A DNA stretch of 64,000 nt from Gordionus sp. m RMFG-2023. Taxonomy: Eukaryota > Nematomorpha > Gordioida > Chordodea > Parachordodidae. The notes under the pieces are model-generated. The model was not told the origin of the DNA. It saw only the letters and a list, made by a program, of their open reading frames with translations, and made no database searches. The position numbers and the translations under genes are program-made. This document shows positions 1-11,145 of the stretch, in pieces (positions within the stretch are counted from its first letter, which is position 1; each line of letters starts with the position of its first letter). The DNA is taken from NCBI RefSeq assembly GCF_954871325.1, contig NC_088779.1, positions 26,832,869-26,896,868 of the forward strand. Reading direction: 5' to 3'.

Positions 1-509
1 GGACCGACGGTCCAGTCCAGTCTTATTAGACTTTTCGGTCCTATGGGTAGGTCCCGTCCAACAACACGGTCCGGTCCGATCGAAGACCGATTAAAGAATA
101 TAAAAGTTTACTATAAATTGCTTTATAGTTAATGTGTATGTACATGAACATATAAAATATGATTATTTAATGCCTAACACTTTATAATATCTAATTCATC
201 GTTTACTTTTTATATTCTTCCGTTTCTTTAAATTCAATATTCATAGTTTACTTTTTATATTCTTCTTTGATTAGGCATTTGTGTATAATATAATAAAAAT
301 GAATTGATGATATAATTGAAATATTAATAGGGTAATTTAACTATTCATTTTTAATAAATTTAAATGCAGAATAAAACTTTTGTAGCTTTATAAAAAAAAA
401 ATTTAGGTGGGACCGGACCGACGGTCCCACGGTCCGGTCTCATTTGACTTAACGGTCCATCGGTCCGGTCCCATTTTAGAAAAAAAAGACCGGACCGTTG
501 CAAACACTA
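1..509. mobile_element. Right part of a hAT-like element with GGACCG subterminal repeats
   Basis: Two clusters of the oligomer GGACCG/CGGTCC (about 1-105 and 405-500) flank an AT-rich core without coding capacity. The right edge, read in reverse, starts TAGTGTTTGCAACGGTCCGG, a form typical of hAT terminal inverted repeats (TAGTGTT...). Clustered short subterminal repeats are where hAT transposases are known to bind. The left terminus lies at or beyond the window start, so the 8-bp target duplication cannot be tested. It is probably a non-autonomous copy. Confidence 0.6.
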
Positions 510-692
510 GCCGCATTCATAATGGGTTCCGATCCGACACGGTTTAACGATTTTTTTAAGGATTTATTTAGAGATCAATTCAAATCAGATTAATGAATAT
601 AAATATTTAATAATGAAGAATTGATCTATGCAGATTTTTAAAATGGATCAGCTGTTTAATAATGTTGGATGGAATTTCACTATGAATGCGGC
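510..692. mobile_element. Short TIR MITE (Harbinger-like) beside the hAT end
   Basis: The left end GCCGCATTCATAATG is an inverted copy of the right end CACTATGAATGCGGC, and the arms stay recognisably complementary further in. CTA lies on both sides (507-509 and 693-695), fitting a 3-bp target duplication as in PIF/Harbinger elements. The inner motifs GATCAATTC and CAGCTGTTTAA resemble those of the MITE at 14,594-14,820, so both may belong to one family. There is no coding capacity. Confidence 0.6.
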
Positions 693-695
693 CTA

Positions 696-1726
696 AAAGA
701 TGTTTAATAAGGTTTACAATTAAAAATGGTCCTTTACGCCTAGGTTTCGGTCCTGAAAAATATCCCTTAAATGCCCATTAACAACGAGACCAAAAAAAAT
801 CTTATTTTGGAATAAGTTATTTACAAAAACATAATCATTTTTTTTAAAAAAACGTTTTTTGTAAATTCGAAAGTTATCCGTTTTTATAGTTGGTCCATTC
901 CATGTCAAATCGATCATGTTTCACTATTTTTATGTTATATATCTAATAAAACATTAAAGCATAAAGTATACTAAGCTGGAATGGTTTTTGACTGAACATT
1001 TAAGAAATTTTTACATTAGAGATATTTTTTAAAATTACCATTTCATTTGAAAATATGCGATAAAAATTAAAAAAGCATAGGGTATAGAATTTTAAAAAAA
1101 ATGTTCTTTACATGGCACTTTCTTTTGATGATATATAAAGGCATTCTCAAATTTTAGCATACTAGCTCTAATATTTTTGAAGATATCAAGGATGAAGGAA
1201 TAGGAAAATGACCTATTTTACGCATACCGATTGTCCTTCAATTAAAGATTTACTAAAACAAGAGCCAGGGTGCTAAAATTTTATACTTTTATTATGAGTG
1301 CAATAGCTTTTATACAAATACCCAAATATTGATTTGACATGGAATGACTGACTGACTCATTATATTTAAATATTTGCATTGTTTATTTTTGTGTTTTTTT
1401 AACTCATCCTATTTTTTTTTAAAGGAATATATAATATAAACAAAAACACATATATCATCGCAGTCGCTTTCCTCTTTCAAACCTAACAAAAGTCCGTATT
1501 GCGTTAAGGATCATTCACAATTCGACTTTGAGCGCGCGTCTGACACTTACTCAAAGCGAAAATGTAAATATGCAAGTGTTTTGTAACAAAATAAAATAAG
1601 ATATATTTATTTGAATAGATTCGCCATTTTTAAATAAAAATGAAATGGGAACTATAAAAAAAAATATCAGAAATTTTTTTTTTGACATGACTCCCAAAAA
1701 CAAGCTTGTTGAATGCAGGGCTTTAG
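696..1726. other. Intergenic stretch with a 16-bp inverted repeat pair
   Basis: No coding signal seen. A perfect 16-bp inverted repeat (CATTCCATGTCAAATC at 896-911 and its complement at 1,331-1,346) brackets about 450 bp and may mark the ends of another short element. No clear target duplication was found. Confidence 0.4.
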
Positions 1727-2302
1727 CCCTTCATTGAATGGATGAAAAAAAATCTATCGAGTGAATAGGTGGGATACCCTCAGACCCCGATTTAAAAACA
1801 CTATATATTAAAATCAAATTAATTTGTAGCATTCATATTTTAATATATTAAACTATAATTTAATGATTTTAACTGTTATTTAAATAATTTATTTTATCAT
1901 CATATGATAGCTTTTGTCTAGGGAGGAAATCAAAAAAGTGACAAATTATTTTAGAAAAAAAAATGTATAAATAAAATTGATGATGTAAAAATGTTTATCA
2001 AAGGTCCAAATATTAATATAACATGACATTTCATTAATAAAAATGATATATGTAAAAAGGGGTTTATTTATGCTTAATATATCAATGCAAAAACTGGGAA
2101 AAAAGTTCAGGTGGGATCTATGTGACCCCAAACTCCAAAAAAACTTTTGAACTACTGAAAAAAATTAAAATTAGTTTTGCACACATATTTTATCTAAAAA
2201 TGTTAAACTACTAAAAGATTCAGGCAAAAATATCGAAAGAATTTTAAAATAACATTTTTAAAATGACTGGGGTCTGCATGGTCGCACCTCTGCAATGAAG
2301 GG
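1727..2302. mobile_element. piggyBac-like MITE
   Basis: The left end CCCTTCATTG is matched in reverse by CAATGAAGGG at the right end. The right end abuts TTAA (2,303-2,306) and the left end abuts TTAG (1,723-1,726), consistent with the TTAA target of piggyBac elements with one decayed base. A longer motif, AGGTGGGA...CAGACCCC, recurs inside both ends and once internally near 2,108-2,130. About 576 bp without a transposase, so non-autonomous. Confidence 0.5.
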
Positions 2303-2729
2303 TTAATACACAATCAACTGTGCTGTAATTAACTTAGTAACCTTTTCATGGGTAGTATTGTTTAACTACCAAACTTTGGCCATGCATAATGACCATTCCT
2401 GAGGCTTAACTTAGGGGGTAGGGTTAAGTCATTAGGCTTTGGCTCTAACCATATTGTAGTTTTTAACTCAGTTGTACATTACACGTAAACCTTAGGCTGG
2501 TCTTAACTTGATTTTTTAGAACTTTCTAAAAAGATTGTCTGGATTAAATGTTATTTTTAGACTTAAAAAGAATAAGAGAAATACATCTTTAAGCAAATAC
2601 TAAAGAATCTTCCTAGTTGCTTTTCAGAATGAAGTGGTCTATCTATAAATTGATAACGCGTCATGATGCAATCTAATCCTTTTTTTTAAATATCAATTTC
2701 CAAACCTTTAATGTTTATTATTATTGTAG
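2303..2729. other. Sequence before the 2,730 exon
   Basis: Non-coding, probably the last part of an intron of the gene ending at 3,130. Its 3' end has a pyrimidine-rich stretch and an ATTGTAG acceptor at 2,728-2,729. No upstream exon of that gene was identified in 1-2,729. Confidence 0.4.
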
Positions 2730-3130
2730 CCATAGGCCAAGACTCGGCCCAATCAAATCGCACCTCCCATTCCTCGTCCCTCTTAAATCAAAATCATCAT
2801 CATTCACCCAATCCCGAAAATAACATCAGTAATTTTGCCGCGAATTACGCCGATCCGCATTACCCAAATTTTTTGAATTTTGATCTCGACGATCTAGGCT
2901 CGAACCCGGCTAGCCACCCTATCCCCCTTCCCCCTTTTCTTATATCGGAGTTGGAGGACGAAGAGGAAACATCCGACGCGCCATTTGGACGAACGAAGAA
3001 CGGCGGAGACTTGAATGAGTTAGACGCCCTAAACGCGCGTTATATAGCTTCTTACCTGGATTTTTCCGTTACTCGGGAGCACCTTCATCCACAGGATCCC
3101 CCCTTGACCATGAGGTCCTTCAAGAGATGA
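2730..3130 (+). CDS. Terminal coding exon of an unrecognised protein
   Basis: An open stretch of 133 codons ends in TGA at 3,128-3,130 and is preceded by a good acceptor (T-rich run, then ATTGTAG). The first two bases complete a codon begun in an upstream exon (phase 1); that exon probably lies left of the window. Base composition is far richer in G+C than the surroundings, with many CG codons, like the exons of the Ig/FN3 gene. The encoded tail is hydrophilic: a Ser/Asn/His-rich start, a Pro-rich segment, an acidic block (ELEDEEETSD), then the end NARYIASYLDFSVTREHL...RSFKR. There is no membrane segment or Cys-rich motif. I do not recognise the family; it looks like a disordered C-terminal tail. 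No second donor is needed to explain it, and ATTAAA near 3,495 is a possible poly(A) signal. Confidence 0.6.
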
Positions 3131-3624
3131 AATATTTTTTAAAAATGGGATCAGGTGATGAAAAATAGATAATCATAGTTGTCTAAGTGAATAGATACAT
3201 GTCCTTAAAAATATCATTTTAGCTAAAAGTCTTACCGATTTGTACCATGATACTCCTCCAATTACAAAATAGCATTTTATCATTTTTTGAGTCTATTTGA
3301 CTTCTCTTGTTTTTTTTAAGTTAATGCTGCAAAATATAAAATTTTAAATATTTTCTCGTTCGTCAAATAGTTTTATGAGATCTCTTTCGTTTTATTTTTA
3401 AATTTTTTTTTACAAGCAAATTTTGTAAGAATTTTTTTTTAAATTTATATAATTGATTCTCATTTATATTTGCATTTCTATTTAAATCAATCGTATTAAA
3501 ATTTATTGAATCATGTTATGTCTATTTTTTTCTTCTTCTCATTTGATTATAAAAAATTTACATTTATTTGCATTCGAAATTTTAAATATTACAACATAAT
3601 ATTATTGTATTGTGATATTTTAAG
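3131..3624. other. 3' flank of the terminal exon
   Basis: Very AT-rich, likely 3' UTR and intergenic sequence. No ORF or repeat structure could be supported. Confidence 0.4.
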
Positions 3625-3833
3625 TAGTCTTGTTAAATGGTTCAATTTAGCTTTTTTTTAAAAAAATGGCTATCAAAATTTTAGCCAAACCGCAAATTAC
3701 CCAAGCTTAAAAATTTGCCCACAAATGCCAGAAAGGTTTCAGCATTTATTGGCCATATCTAGAGGCTTAAATAATATTATTAAGCCTAGTTTTTTTATAA
3801 AATTCGGCTATATGAACAGTTTAACAAACACTA
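3625..3833. mobile_element. Diverged copy of the TAGTGTTGTTAAACGG hAT MITE
   Basis: The left end TAGTCTTGTTAAATGG and the right end TTAACAAACACTA match the ends of the better-preserved copies at 37,006 and 32,267. Inner words (AATGCC, TATCTAGAGGCTTAA) correspond to the same internal order. No target duplication is preserved. Confidence 0.5.
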
Positions 3834-5127
3834 TATTTTTGATCATCGAATTTTATATAATAATTTTTTTTATAATATCCAAAAAAAATTTTTATCATTT
3901 GATTTTTTTTTAAAAAAATATATATAAATTTAAATTATATTTTATCTTGATATAAAACCCTGAAAATTCCAACAATTTTATTATTGTATTTTTTTTTTAA
4001 AAAAAAAAAATAATATATATAAATATCTTATTTATTTTTTTTTAAAGTTATGAATATTTTATAAGCTATTATCATCGATGAATATTATTTATTTCGCTTG
4101 TCCGCCGCTTAAACTATAAATTTAAAACGATACGACTAAAAATCATGCCGGCGGGAAAAATCAATAAATTACTTGCATAATTTAATTTTAAACCTAAAAT
4201 ATTATTTTTTTTCATTGGAGGATTTTGAACTGAATAAAATTCTACCATTTTTTTTTGAATAGTTATTGAATATTTATTTTATTTTTCTACAAAACACATA
4301 AACTTAAGCCTTAAACGCTTCGCAATCAAAAAGCTGTTAATTTTTATTTTATAAAAAGTCTTTTCTTTTTATTTTTTTTTAAAAAAAGAAATAATATTTA
4401 CTTAAAATTAAATCATTCATTTTGTATAAAGAAGATAATTTTTTTTTATATATATTGCACATCGCGAAATTATTTATTTTTTTTTAAATCATTTGTAAAA
4501 ATATTTTTATTAAATACATACATTTCCTTATCGTTTTAAATATGTAATTTTTTTAGCTTATATTATTATTATTTTATATTTGTTTTTTTTACAAACAAGA
4601 ATTAAATTATAATTTCATTTTCTTTTATAAGATTTTAGATATAAATTTAAAATATGCATTTACCAAGCCTATGAATACTATAATTATGATATTTAATTTT
4701 TTCAATTTTATATAATATATACATATATAATACATGTAATAAACTTTTAAATAAATACGTATTAGAAAATCTCCTCATTCATTGCAAGCTAGAGAGTGAG
4801 TGGGGCTATTTAAGTTTAAGGGGGACGCCAAATTTCATGTATTATACATTTAAAACGGAATCGTAGTAATTTAAATCTGTCGCAAATTCTTTATATTTTA
4901 CTATAATATATTGCATGAAATTCATGTTCCAAGCTGATTTACGAATTCCTTTTTTAAAAAATGACGATGAAGAACTTAGTTTGTTATTATATGATATTTT
5001 TTTGTAAATCGTAGATTTCATCTTCGCTCCCTGGCCGTCAAAAATATTAGAAGAGCCTTTGAATAACTTAGTTTTAACTACAATTGACAAATTTAATTAT
5101 GGCCCAAAATTGCAACGGTGTGTTTCC
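3834..5127. other. AT-rich intergenic sequence
   Basis: Dominated by runs such as T8A7 and T9A7 (near 3,906, 3,989 and 4,372). A minus-strand 82-codon frame at 4,842-5,090 has no recognised motif and is not called as a gene. Confidence 0.4.
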
Positions 5128-5350
5128 AAAATGACAAATTTAGAAAATACCTAAATGACATATTTACTATTTCTATGTACCTACTCAATTTTAAGAAAGT
5201 TTAAATGACAAATTTAGAAATTCTTAAAAATGACGATTTTAAGAGAAACCTTTTGAAATGTCTAAATGGCAAATTTAGAAATACCTAAATGACAATTAAG
5301 AAATAACCTAATCAATTTTAAGAAAGTCTAAGTGGCCAATTTAGAAGATT
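5128..5350. repeat. Degenerate tandem repeat of a CTAAATGACAAATTTAGAAA unit
   Basis: The ~20-bp word CTAAATGACAAATTTAG and variants recur at least six times. A longer word, TCAATTTTAAGAAAGT, followed by the same unit occurs near 5,183 and 5,311, giving a higher-order period of roughly 125-130 bp. It is a decayed minisatellite or a subterminal repeat block of a lost element. Confidence 0.55.
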
Positions 5351-5988
5351 TATTATTTATTTATGGGTAGTTTTTATTAAAAATAGGTCAGTACTAATAA
5401 TAACCATATTACATGGTCGGTATTTTATTCAATTTTGTCAGTATTTATTTTAAAAAATTGTGGTATTACAATTGCCCTATGTGAAAATTGGGGTGTTTAG
5501 AAATTTCGCTTTTTGTTCGATACTTGAGAAAAGTATTTTGCCGATAAAATCGATTCTAAGTCGCCGATAATTAATTTTTTTTTAAAGTAAGTTTAATGTC
5601 TAAAAATTAAAATTCAGGAGATAGACTAAACTTTGTAATTTATGAATTTATTTGAAAGATTATTGATATCAATTAGTATAATTTTTTTTATAAAGGAAAG
5701 TATTGTAAAGTGAAAAGATATATTTAAAATATATATTTGTTCGATATCAAGCATTAGGGATAAATGGGTTTAAAAACAAATAGATAAAATAATCTTCATT
5801 CGCTTTTTATTGTTTGATTTATCCTATATATAATTTAAAACTTAAGAATAATTTTGATGAGATGAACTGAGCTATCCGAATTTTTACACCAGTAAAAAAT
5901 ATAATTGTAATAGATTTTTGTGTGTTATTCCATTATTCCAATAAGATGTCCGAATTCACCCATATCGGATGATAATGTCAATTTTTTG
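5351..5988. other. Intergenic sequence left of the hAT element
   Basis: No gene seen. A small cluster of CGAT words (GTTCGATAC, GCCGATAAAATCGATT, GCCGATAA) lies at 5,515-5,575. The last 8 bases (ATTTTTTG, 5,981-5,988) are the left target duplication of the next element. Confidence 0.4.
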
Positions 5989-7406
5989 TAGTGTTGTAAA
6001 CGAACGCGTTCGTGAACGAAGTTCGTTTTTTTGAAAAAAATGATGAACGGCGTTCCTTTTATTTTTGACGAACTTTGAACGTGAACGCGTTCCTTTTTTA
6101 TGACGAACGCGTTCTAATTTAACGTTCGTTCAATTTTAAAAATACTTTTTCTTTTTATTTATTTGAAAAATTTTATATTTCCGAATTTTTAAAAAAAATA
6201 ATTATTTATATTTTTTAATCGGCTGTGTATTTCCTTTTCACATTTCATTTTTTTTAACACATAGTTTATTAATTTGAATATTATTGTTTATATTTTAATT
6301 TAATAGATTAGCATAAGAATGGCAAAATCAGATGAATTATCATTAACATGGCCAAAATGATAAATGTTTTACAGTAACATCCTATATTGAAGGAATTAAT
6401 TCAATGCTTACCAAGTGTAAAATATGGCCAAAAAGTATTATATTGTCAAAATCTTCAGATTCCAATTTAAAACGACATTTGATTGTAATATTAATTATTT
6501 TATTTTATATAATAAATCATTAAATTTGAAGAAATAATGCATTTGGGATATTTGACCCCAACAATAACGATAGTTATTTTAAAATTAAAAAAAATTAGTG
6601 GCCTCAAATATGGTCAACCATTGATAGACGCCGTATTAAATGGGATTGATAAAAGGTATTAAACCTATCACTCTTACATATATTTTATTTTTTTAAAGAT
6701 TTGAACATATATATAAGGATCAATATGTTCTTTCTGCAATTATACATCCAGCATTCAAACTTCAATTGCCATGGATAAAACTTTCACAGAACGAACCTAT
6801 TAAAAATAAACTTATAGCGTTATGGAAAAAAATGCTTTGAAAACCCTAGGAACTGTTAATTTCCAGATATCCTTTTTTTTTGTCGAGGAAGAAGAGAATG
6901 GATTGGAGGAGGATAACTTATCTCAATTTTTTGAAGCAAATAACAAAACAATAATTGTTTTTAATTAATTGTCCACTTTAAAAGAGCTGTTTATTAAGTA
7001 TAATACCGCAATCCCCTCATCTGTGCCTGTAGAGCACGTTTTTATTGTAGCTAATGCCGTTTTAACTGCCAAGTGTTCCTGTCTATCAGATAAATGAAAA
7101 CAATTGTTAATAAAATTTAATAAGAATAATTTTTTATAATAAAAATATCTTTTTATTCGCTATATTATATTTTATTTACAATTTTATTATCAATATATTA
7201 TTTTTTAAAATGGCTAATATATTTCTATCAAAAAATATAAGTTTATTTATATTAAATTAAATTTTAAAATAATTTATCATAAAATTATGAACGGTTCATG
7301 AACGTGAACGTGATTTGAAAGTGAACTTGAACGTGAACGCGTTTGATTTTTTCAATGAACTTGAACGCGAACGCGTTCGATTTTTTTAGAAATCTTTACA
7401 GCATTA
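5989..7406 (+). mobile_element. hAT transposon copy with both ends and 8-bp target duplication
   Basis: Ends are TAGTGTTGTAAA and TTTACAGCATTA, flanked by identical 8-bp ATTTTTTG (5,981-5,988 and 7,407-7,414), the hAT hallmark. GAACG/CGTTC repeats are packed inside both ends (5,999-6,125 and 7,287-7,383). Coding remnants run left to right in the normal order: a BED-type zinc-finger remnant at about 6,412-6,482 (SNLKRHL kept, one Cys replaced), a mid-region remnant near 6,700-6,838 (YVLSAIIHPAFKLQL, the HPxFKL motif), and the C-terminal dimerisation segment at 6,969-7,099 (ELFIKYNTAIPSSVPVEHVF, CLSDK). Stops and frame changes separate them and much of the catalytic region is missing, so this is a dead, internally deleted copy of about 1.4 kb. 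The perfect target duplication argues for fairly recent insertion. Confidence 0.85.
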
Positions 7407-7414
7407 ATTTTTTG

Positions 7415-8016
7415 TAAAAACTTTATAATTTGTTTAAGTGTCTAATTTAATTTACTCAAAATTAAAACAAAACACTTTAGGAAAGAAAATTCTTAAAATA
7501 TCAAAATCTTAGAAGAAGAAAAAATCTTTGAATGGCTCAGAATTATTTTTTAATACTCAAATAAAAATATATATATTGTTACGAAAAAATGATTTCGGTT
7601 AAGAATCATGTAAACCGATTAGGACGAGGTGCAGCAAAAAGCTTGACCTTTTCCCGCCAAAAACAAAAATGGCTAGCCCCTCTTCCGGTAATGCGAGGGT
7701 GGCTGGGTGATTTGTTACTTATTTAGGTTAGGATATTATAGTAACTTAATCGTTGAAAAATATTTTTTTTAGGATAATTTATTATTTTAGACCAAATAAT
7801 ATTATATAAGGCCATATGTAACGCCCTTTTTCAATACAAACACTAAGTAAAAATTTGGCTAAGTGGCTAATTTAAATATTAATTTTTTGACTTTTTAATT
7901 TGGAAATGACTAAATTGAATAAATATTTGAATCTTTTCTTTTAACCTATACACTCGGGAAATTTGGCCCATCAATTTTATTTGACATCTATTCAGTTACT
8001 TTTTTTCATCTAAAAT
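7415..8016. other. Intergenic sequence between two hAT copies
   Basis: No gene supported. The interval 7,600-7,720 is unusually G+C-rich for this window, with a TTTCCCGCC word (near 7,650) and CCCCTCTTCCGG; its role is unknown. Confidence 0.3.
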
Positions 8017-8371
8017 CAGGGACCGGAATGAACCGTAACGAACCGTTAAACCATTATAAACCGTTATAAATATCTGAACCGTAACCAACCCGATATAATT
8101 ATTTTTTGAAGGATAAAAAAGAACCTTTATAAAAAAGCTTTAAACCGGTTCAGTTTTTACATTTTAGAAATAGAAATAATTTGAATATCCAGAATTATAT
8201 AAACTTTCTCTTAAAGTACCAACGGTTCCCGCAACACAAGTTTCTGTAGAAAGGGCCTTTTTGTGGCTAAAATTTGTGTTACCGTCACAACGAACAAAAA
8301 GGAATCCATTTATATTAGAAAATATATTACTTATACGTTCATATAATATATTTAAAAATGAATTATTTTGA
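8017..8371 (+). mobile_element. hAT remnant with AACCGT subterminal repeats and C-terminal transposase domain
   Basis: The left edge CAGGGACCGGAATGAACCG has hAT form and is followed by repeated AACCGT/ACCGTTA words to about 8,110. A frame open for 62 codons (8,183-8,371) encodes the hAT dimerisation domain: EYPELYKLSLKVP, then TQVSVERAFLWLKFVL, LPSQRTKRNP and ENILLIRSYN, closely matching the VPATxxSVERAFSALKxxLSxxRxxLxxxxLExILLI pattern. The N-terminal and catalytic parts are deleted, and no right terminal repeat was found. It is a different lineage from the 5,989 element. Confidence 0.75.
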
Positions 8372-9398
8372 ATCTGGGAACTCTATCTTTTAAGATTGTA
8401 CCGTCATTTATTTCGTTCTCCATTTTTTTTATTGCATAAGGCTATGATTACAAGTGTCCTAGCTTTTAACCTTTTCCCTTCACTTTCTAAGGCCATCATA
8501 TTTTCTCCTGCGATTTTTTGATGACCGTATTCTCGCTTCTGAATATCATTCCTGAACTCACAACATTGTGTGAGAGATTATACCCTATTTATGGACTCTA
8601 TCGTATTTTAGTCTACGTTCTCTCATAGAGCGTATAATTTCAATTCTGGCCCAAAACAATTAGTCAGCTACTGCATAAAGCGGCACAAAATCAGGGCAGG
8701 GGGAACTGAATCGTTCATTTAAAATGTAGTTAGACTAGAATGGCATAAAACATGCTCTTAAATGTGCATCTTTTTAGATGTATGTAGGATCTGAATTTTT
8801 TTATATAAATTTTGGGTCAATAAAAAGTTATCCTACCTACTATGGTTAGGTTGATTCGAAATTTTTTTGTCTTTTGCTGGTTTCTACATCCCTTTTATTG
8901 TGTTTTGTCAAAAATTTAGATCCTTGCTTAAGAGCGGAAAATATTCTAGGGATGGCAACGGCACTGATAGTCTGTGACCATAATTTATTTGTAATTGGGG
9001 AAAGGGTTGACAATATTATTATAAATTCTAAAATATGGATATCATTACTAATGTTTCACTTGATTTTAGAACATATTCCGCCCTCTATATTTTACATTTC
9101 CAATAAATTAATAGAATTCGTTGAAATTAGTCCGAATTATATTTTTTTGTAAAGAAAAAAAACTTTATAATATATAATAAAGGTTGTACAAATTATATTC
9201 GATGCACCCTACACAAACATAAAATCGTATCAATATTAAAATAAATAGCCCATTGGAATTCACTAAAAACCTTCTAGAACATTCCAGCTTAAAATTAGAA
9301 ACTTCATTTGCAACCTTAGCGCGCCAAACCCCATGACAACTTCCCCCGATAGTTTTTTTATTTAAAAAAAATTTAAAGTGAGCTCTCGGCCTTAACCT
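8372..9398. other. Intergenic sequence
   Basis: The interval 8,440-8,720 is less AT-rich and may be a further part of the hAT element, but no motif is recognisable. An open frame of 92 codons at 8,874-9,152 lacks recognisable domains or splice context and is not called. Confidence 0.3.
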
Positions 9399-9623
9399 TC
9401 GTGTTTTTAAACGGCTCGATTTGAACCCAATTTTAAAAGCGGCTAACTCAGTATTTTAGACAGATATTGCCTAAATCTCGAAATTTCGTTAATTGGATTA
9501 TCCAACACTTTGTGCCATCGATGAGCAAAATCTTCTGGCTTGCGTAATATTTTTCTGGATAAAATATTAAGTTCTTCGTTTTTTCTTTTAAATCGGGTCA
9601 AATCGATCCATTTAACAACACTG
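9399..9623. mobile_element. Copy of the TAGTGTTGTTAAACGG hAT MITE
   Basis: Left end GTGTTTTTAAACGGCTCGAT; right end ATTTAACAACACT. Internal words follow the family order: GCGGCTAACTC, ATATTGCCTAA, TTTGTGCCATCGATGAGC, AAAATCTTCTGGCTTGCG, TAATATTTTTCTGGATAAA. The target duplication is not preserved. Confidence 0.65.
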
Positions 9624-10900
9624 TGTAGAATTAATAATCATTAAAAATGCCCTAAATTTTTAATTTTACTTTTATTAATAAAAAAATACAGAGTATAATA
9701 TATATATATATATATCTTATTTATTTTATTTTTTTTATTAAGAAAAATCTTAGGAATTTGTATGTTCTTAGATGAAAGAAAAAATTTCTAAATTTTTAAT
9801 TTCTTGAGAGTTATAATAATGAATCATTCCTTTTGATTCATCTGAATCATAATAATGATTCCATTTTTGTTTTAGAAAAAGATTATTAATAATTTAACTA
9901 AATATTAGAAATTTATTTTATATATTGGAATTGAATGGAAAAAGAACAATAGAAGAATAGCTTTAATTTTAACCTCCTATTTCTCTATTTTTCTTTTTAG
10001 ATTATTTTTTATTATTATCACCTTAATTAATTATAATATTCTATTATTGCTTCTTAAATTGGCTTTTTCTTTTCTTGAAATTTAAAATAAAAGCATAATT
10101 TTATTTTTATTTTTTTTAAAAAAAATATAAATTACAATCTTTTGTAAGAATATTTCATTTTGCAAGTTTTTTTGTTCTAGGAGAAGAATGGGAAATGGAA
10201 CCACATTCAAATTAATGTAATGAATTTTCCTCGTGTTATAAATGAAAATACTTAAGACAGCGACAATCATCTTTTAAAGTGTTGACTTATCAAATCCATT
10301 CTGATAATTTGAAAAACCAACCCAACCAAATTATTTATTTTTTTGTACACACAAATATGAATGCCAATTTATGGGGGTTAATTCGTGAATATTTTTCATT
10401 TTTTTTGTTTAACTTGATTTTTTTTTAAAAAAAAAATAAGAATAAAAAAAAATAAGGTTAGCAAACTTTCAATATTTCCATTCCCAACCTTTTTATTTTT
10501 CCATTCGATAAATTCCGATATTTATTTTTTTTTTTTTAAAGAAAGGAAGAAAAGGAAGAAAAAGAAAAAAAATAATAAAAAAAAATCATATGGATTTTTA
10601 TTAAATTCAATCAACTCGGAAAATAGGAATATAAAAATATTTTTGAAGAAAAAAGAAAACTTGTTAATTAATTAATTAATTTTTAAAAAAATAAATATAC
10701 TTCTTTTTTTTATGGAGTGATATAACAACATAATATTTCTATTTGTGGTTAATTTTTATAAATTGAAATCTGGGCTTTATTAATTTATAGAAAAAGGATC
10801 AAATAAAATATAAAATATGGGGAAATATTATTTGTTTTTTTAAATTTTAATATTGAAAAAATAAACCCATACATTATTTGCTAAAATTGAATAATCAGGT
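9624..10900. other. AT-rich intergenic sequence with simple repeats
   Basis: Contains a TA dinucleotide run near 9,697-9,715, TTAATTAATTAAT near 10,664 and T8A8-type runs near 10,110 and 10,423. No coding signal. Confidence 0.4.
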
Positions 10901-11145
10901 TGGCACCAATGACATATAATAATACCTAGATTGACGATGCAGCATTCAATAAAAGTGTACATCAATGAAAAACAGCTGGGGACGCCATTTTGATTACCCA
11001 TAGCATTAAAAATTTGAAACGAGAGGCCAAGATAATAAGGAAGCAAGTTGTCAATTTAATAGTAGTTTTTAACATTTGAGAATAATTACTATGTGTTACC
11101 AAAATTGCGGGCTCAGCTGCTTACGACGCTTTCAAATGCATTATT

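Noticed and set aside
4842-5090. Minus-strand open frame of 82 codons
   Set aside because: Lys/Ser-rich without recognisable motif; no supporting features around it.
8874-9152. Open frame of 92 codons
   Set aside because: No domain, no splice context and host-gene-like base composition is absent.
10840-11046. Minus-strand open frame, and a similar one at 29,477-29,713
   Set aside because: Both fall in the shared non-coding TIR element; similarity reflects the repeat, not a gene.
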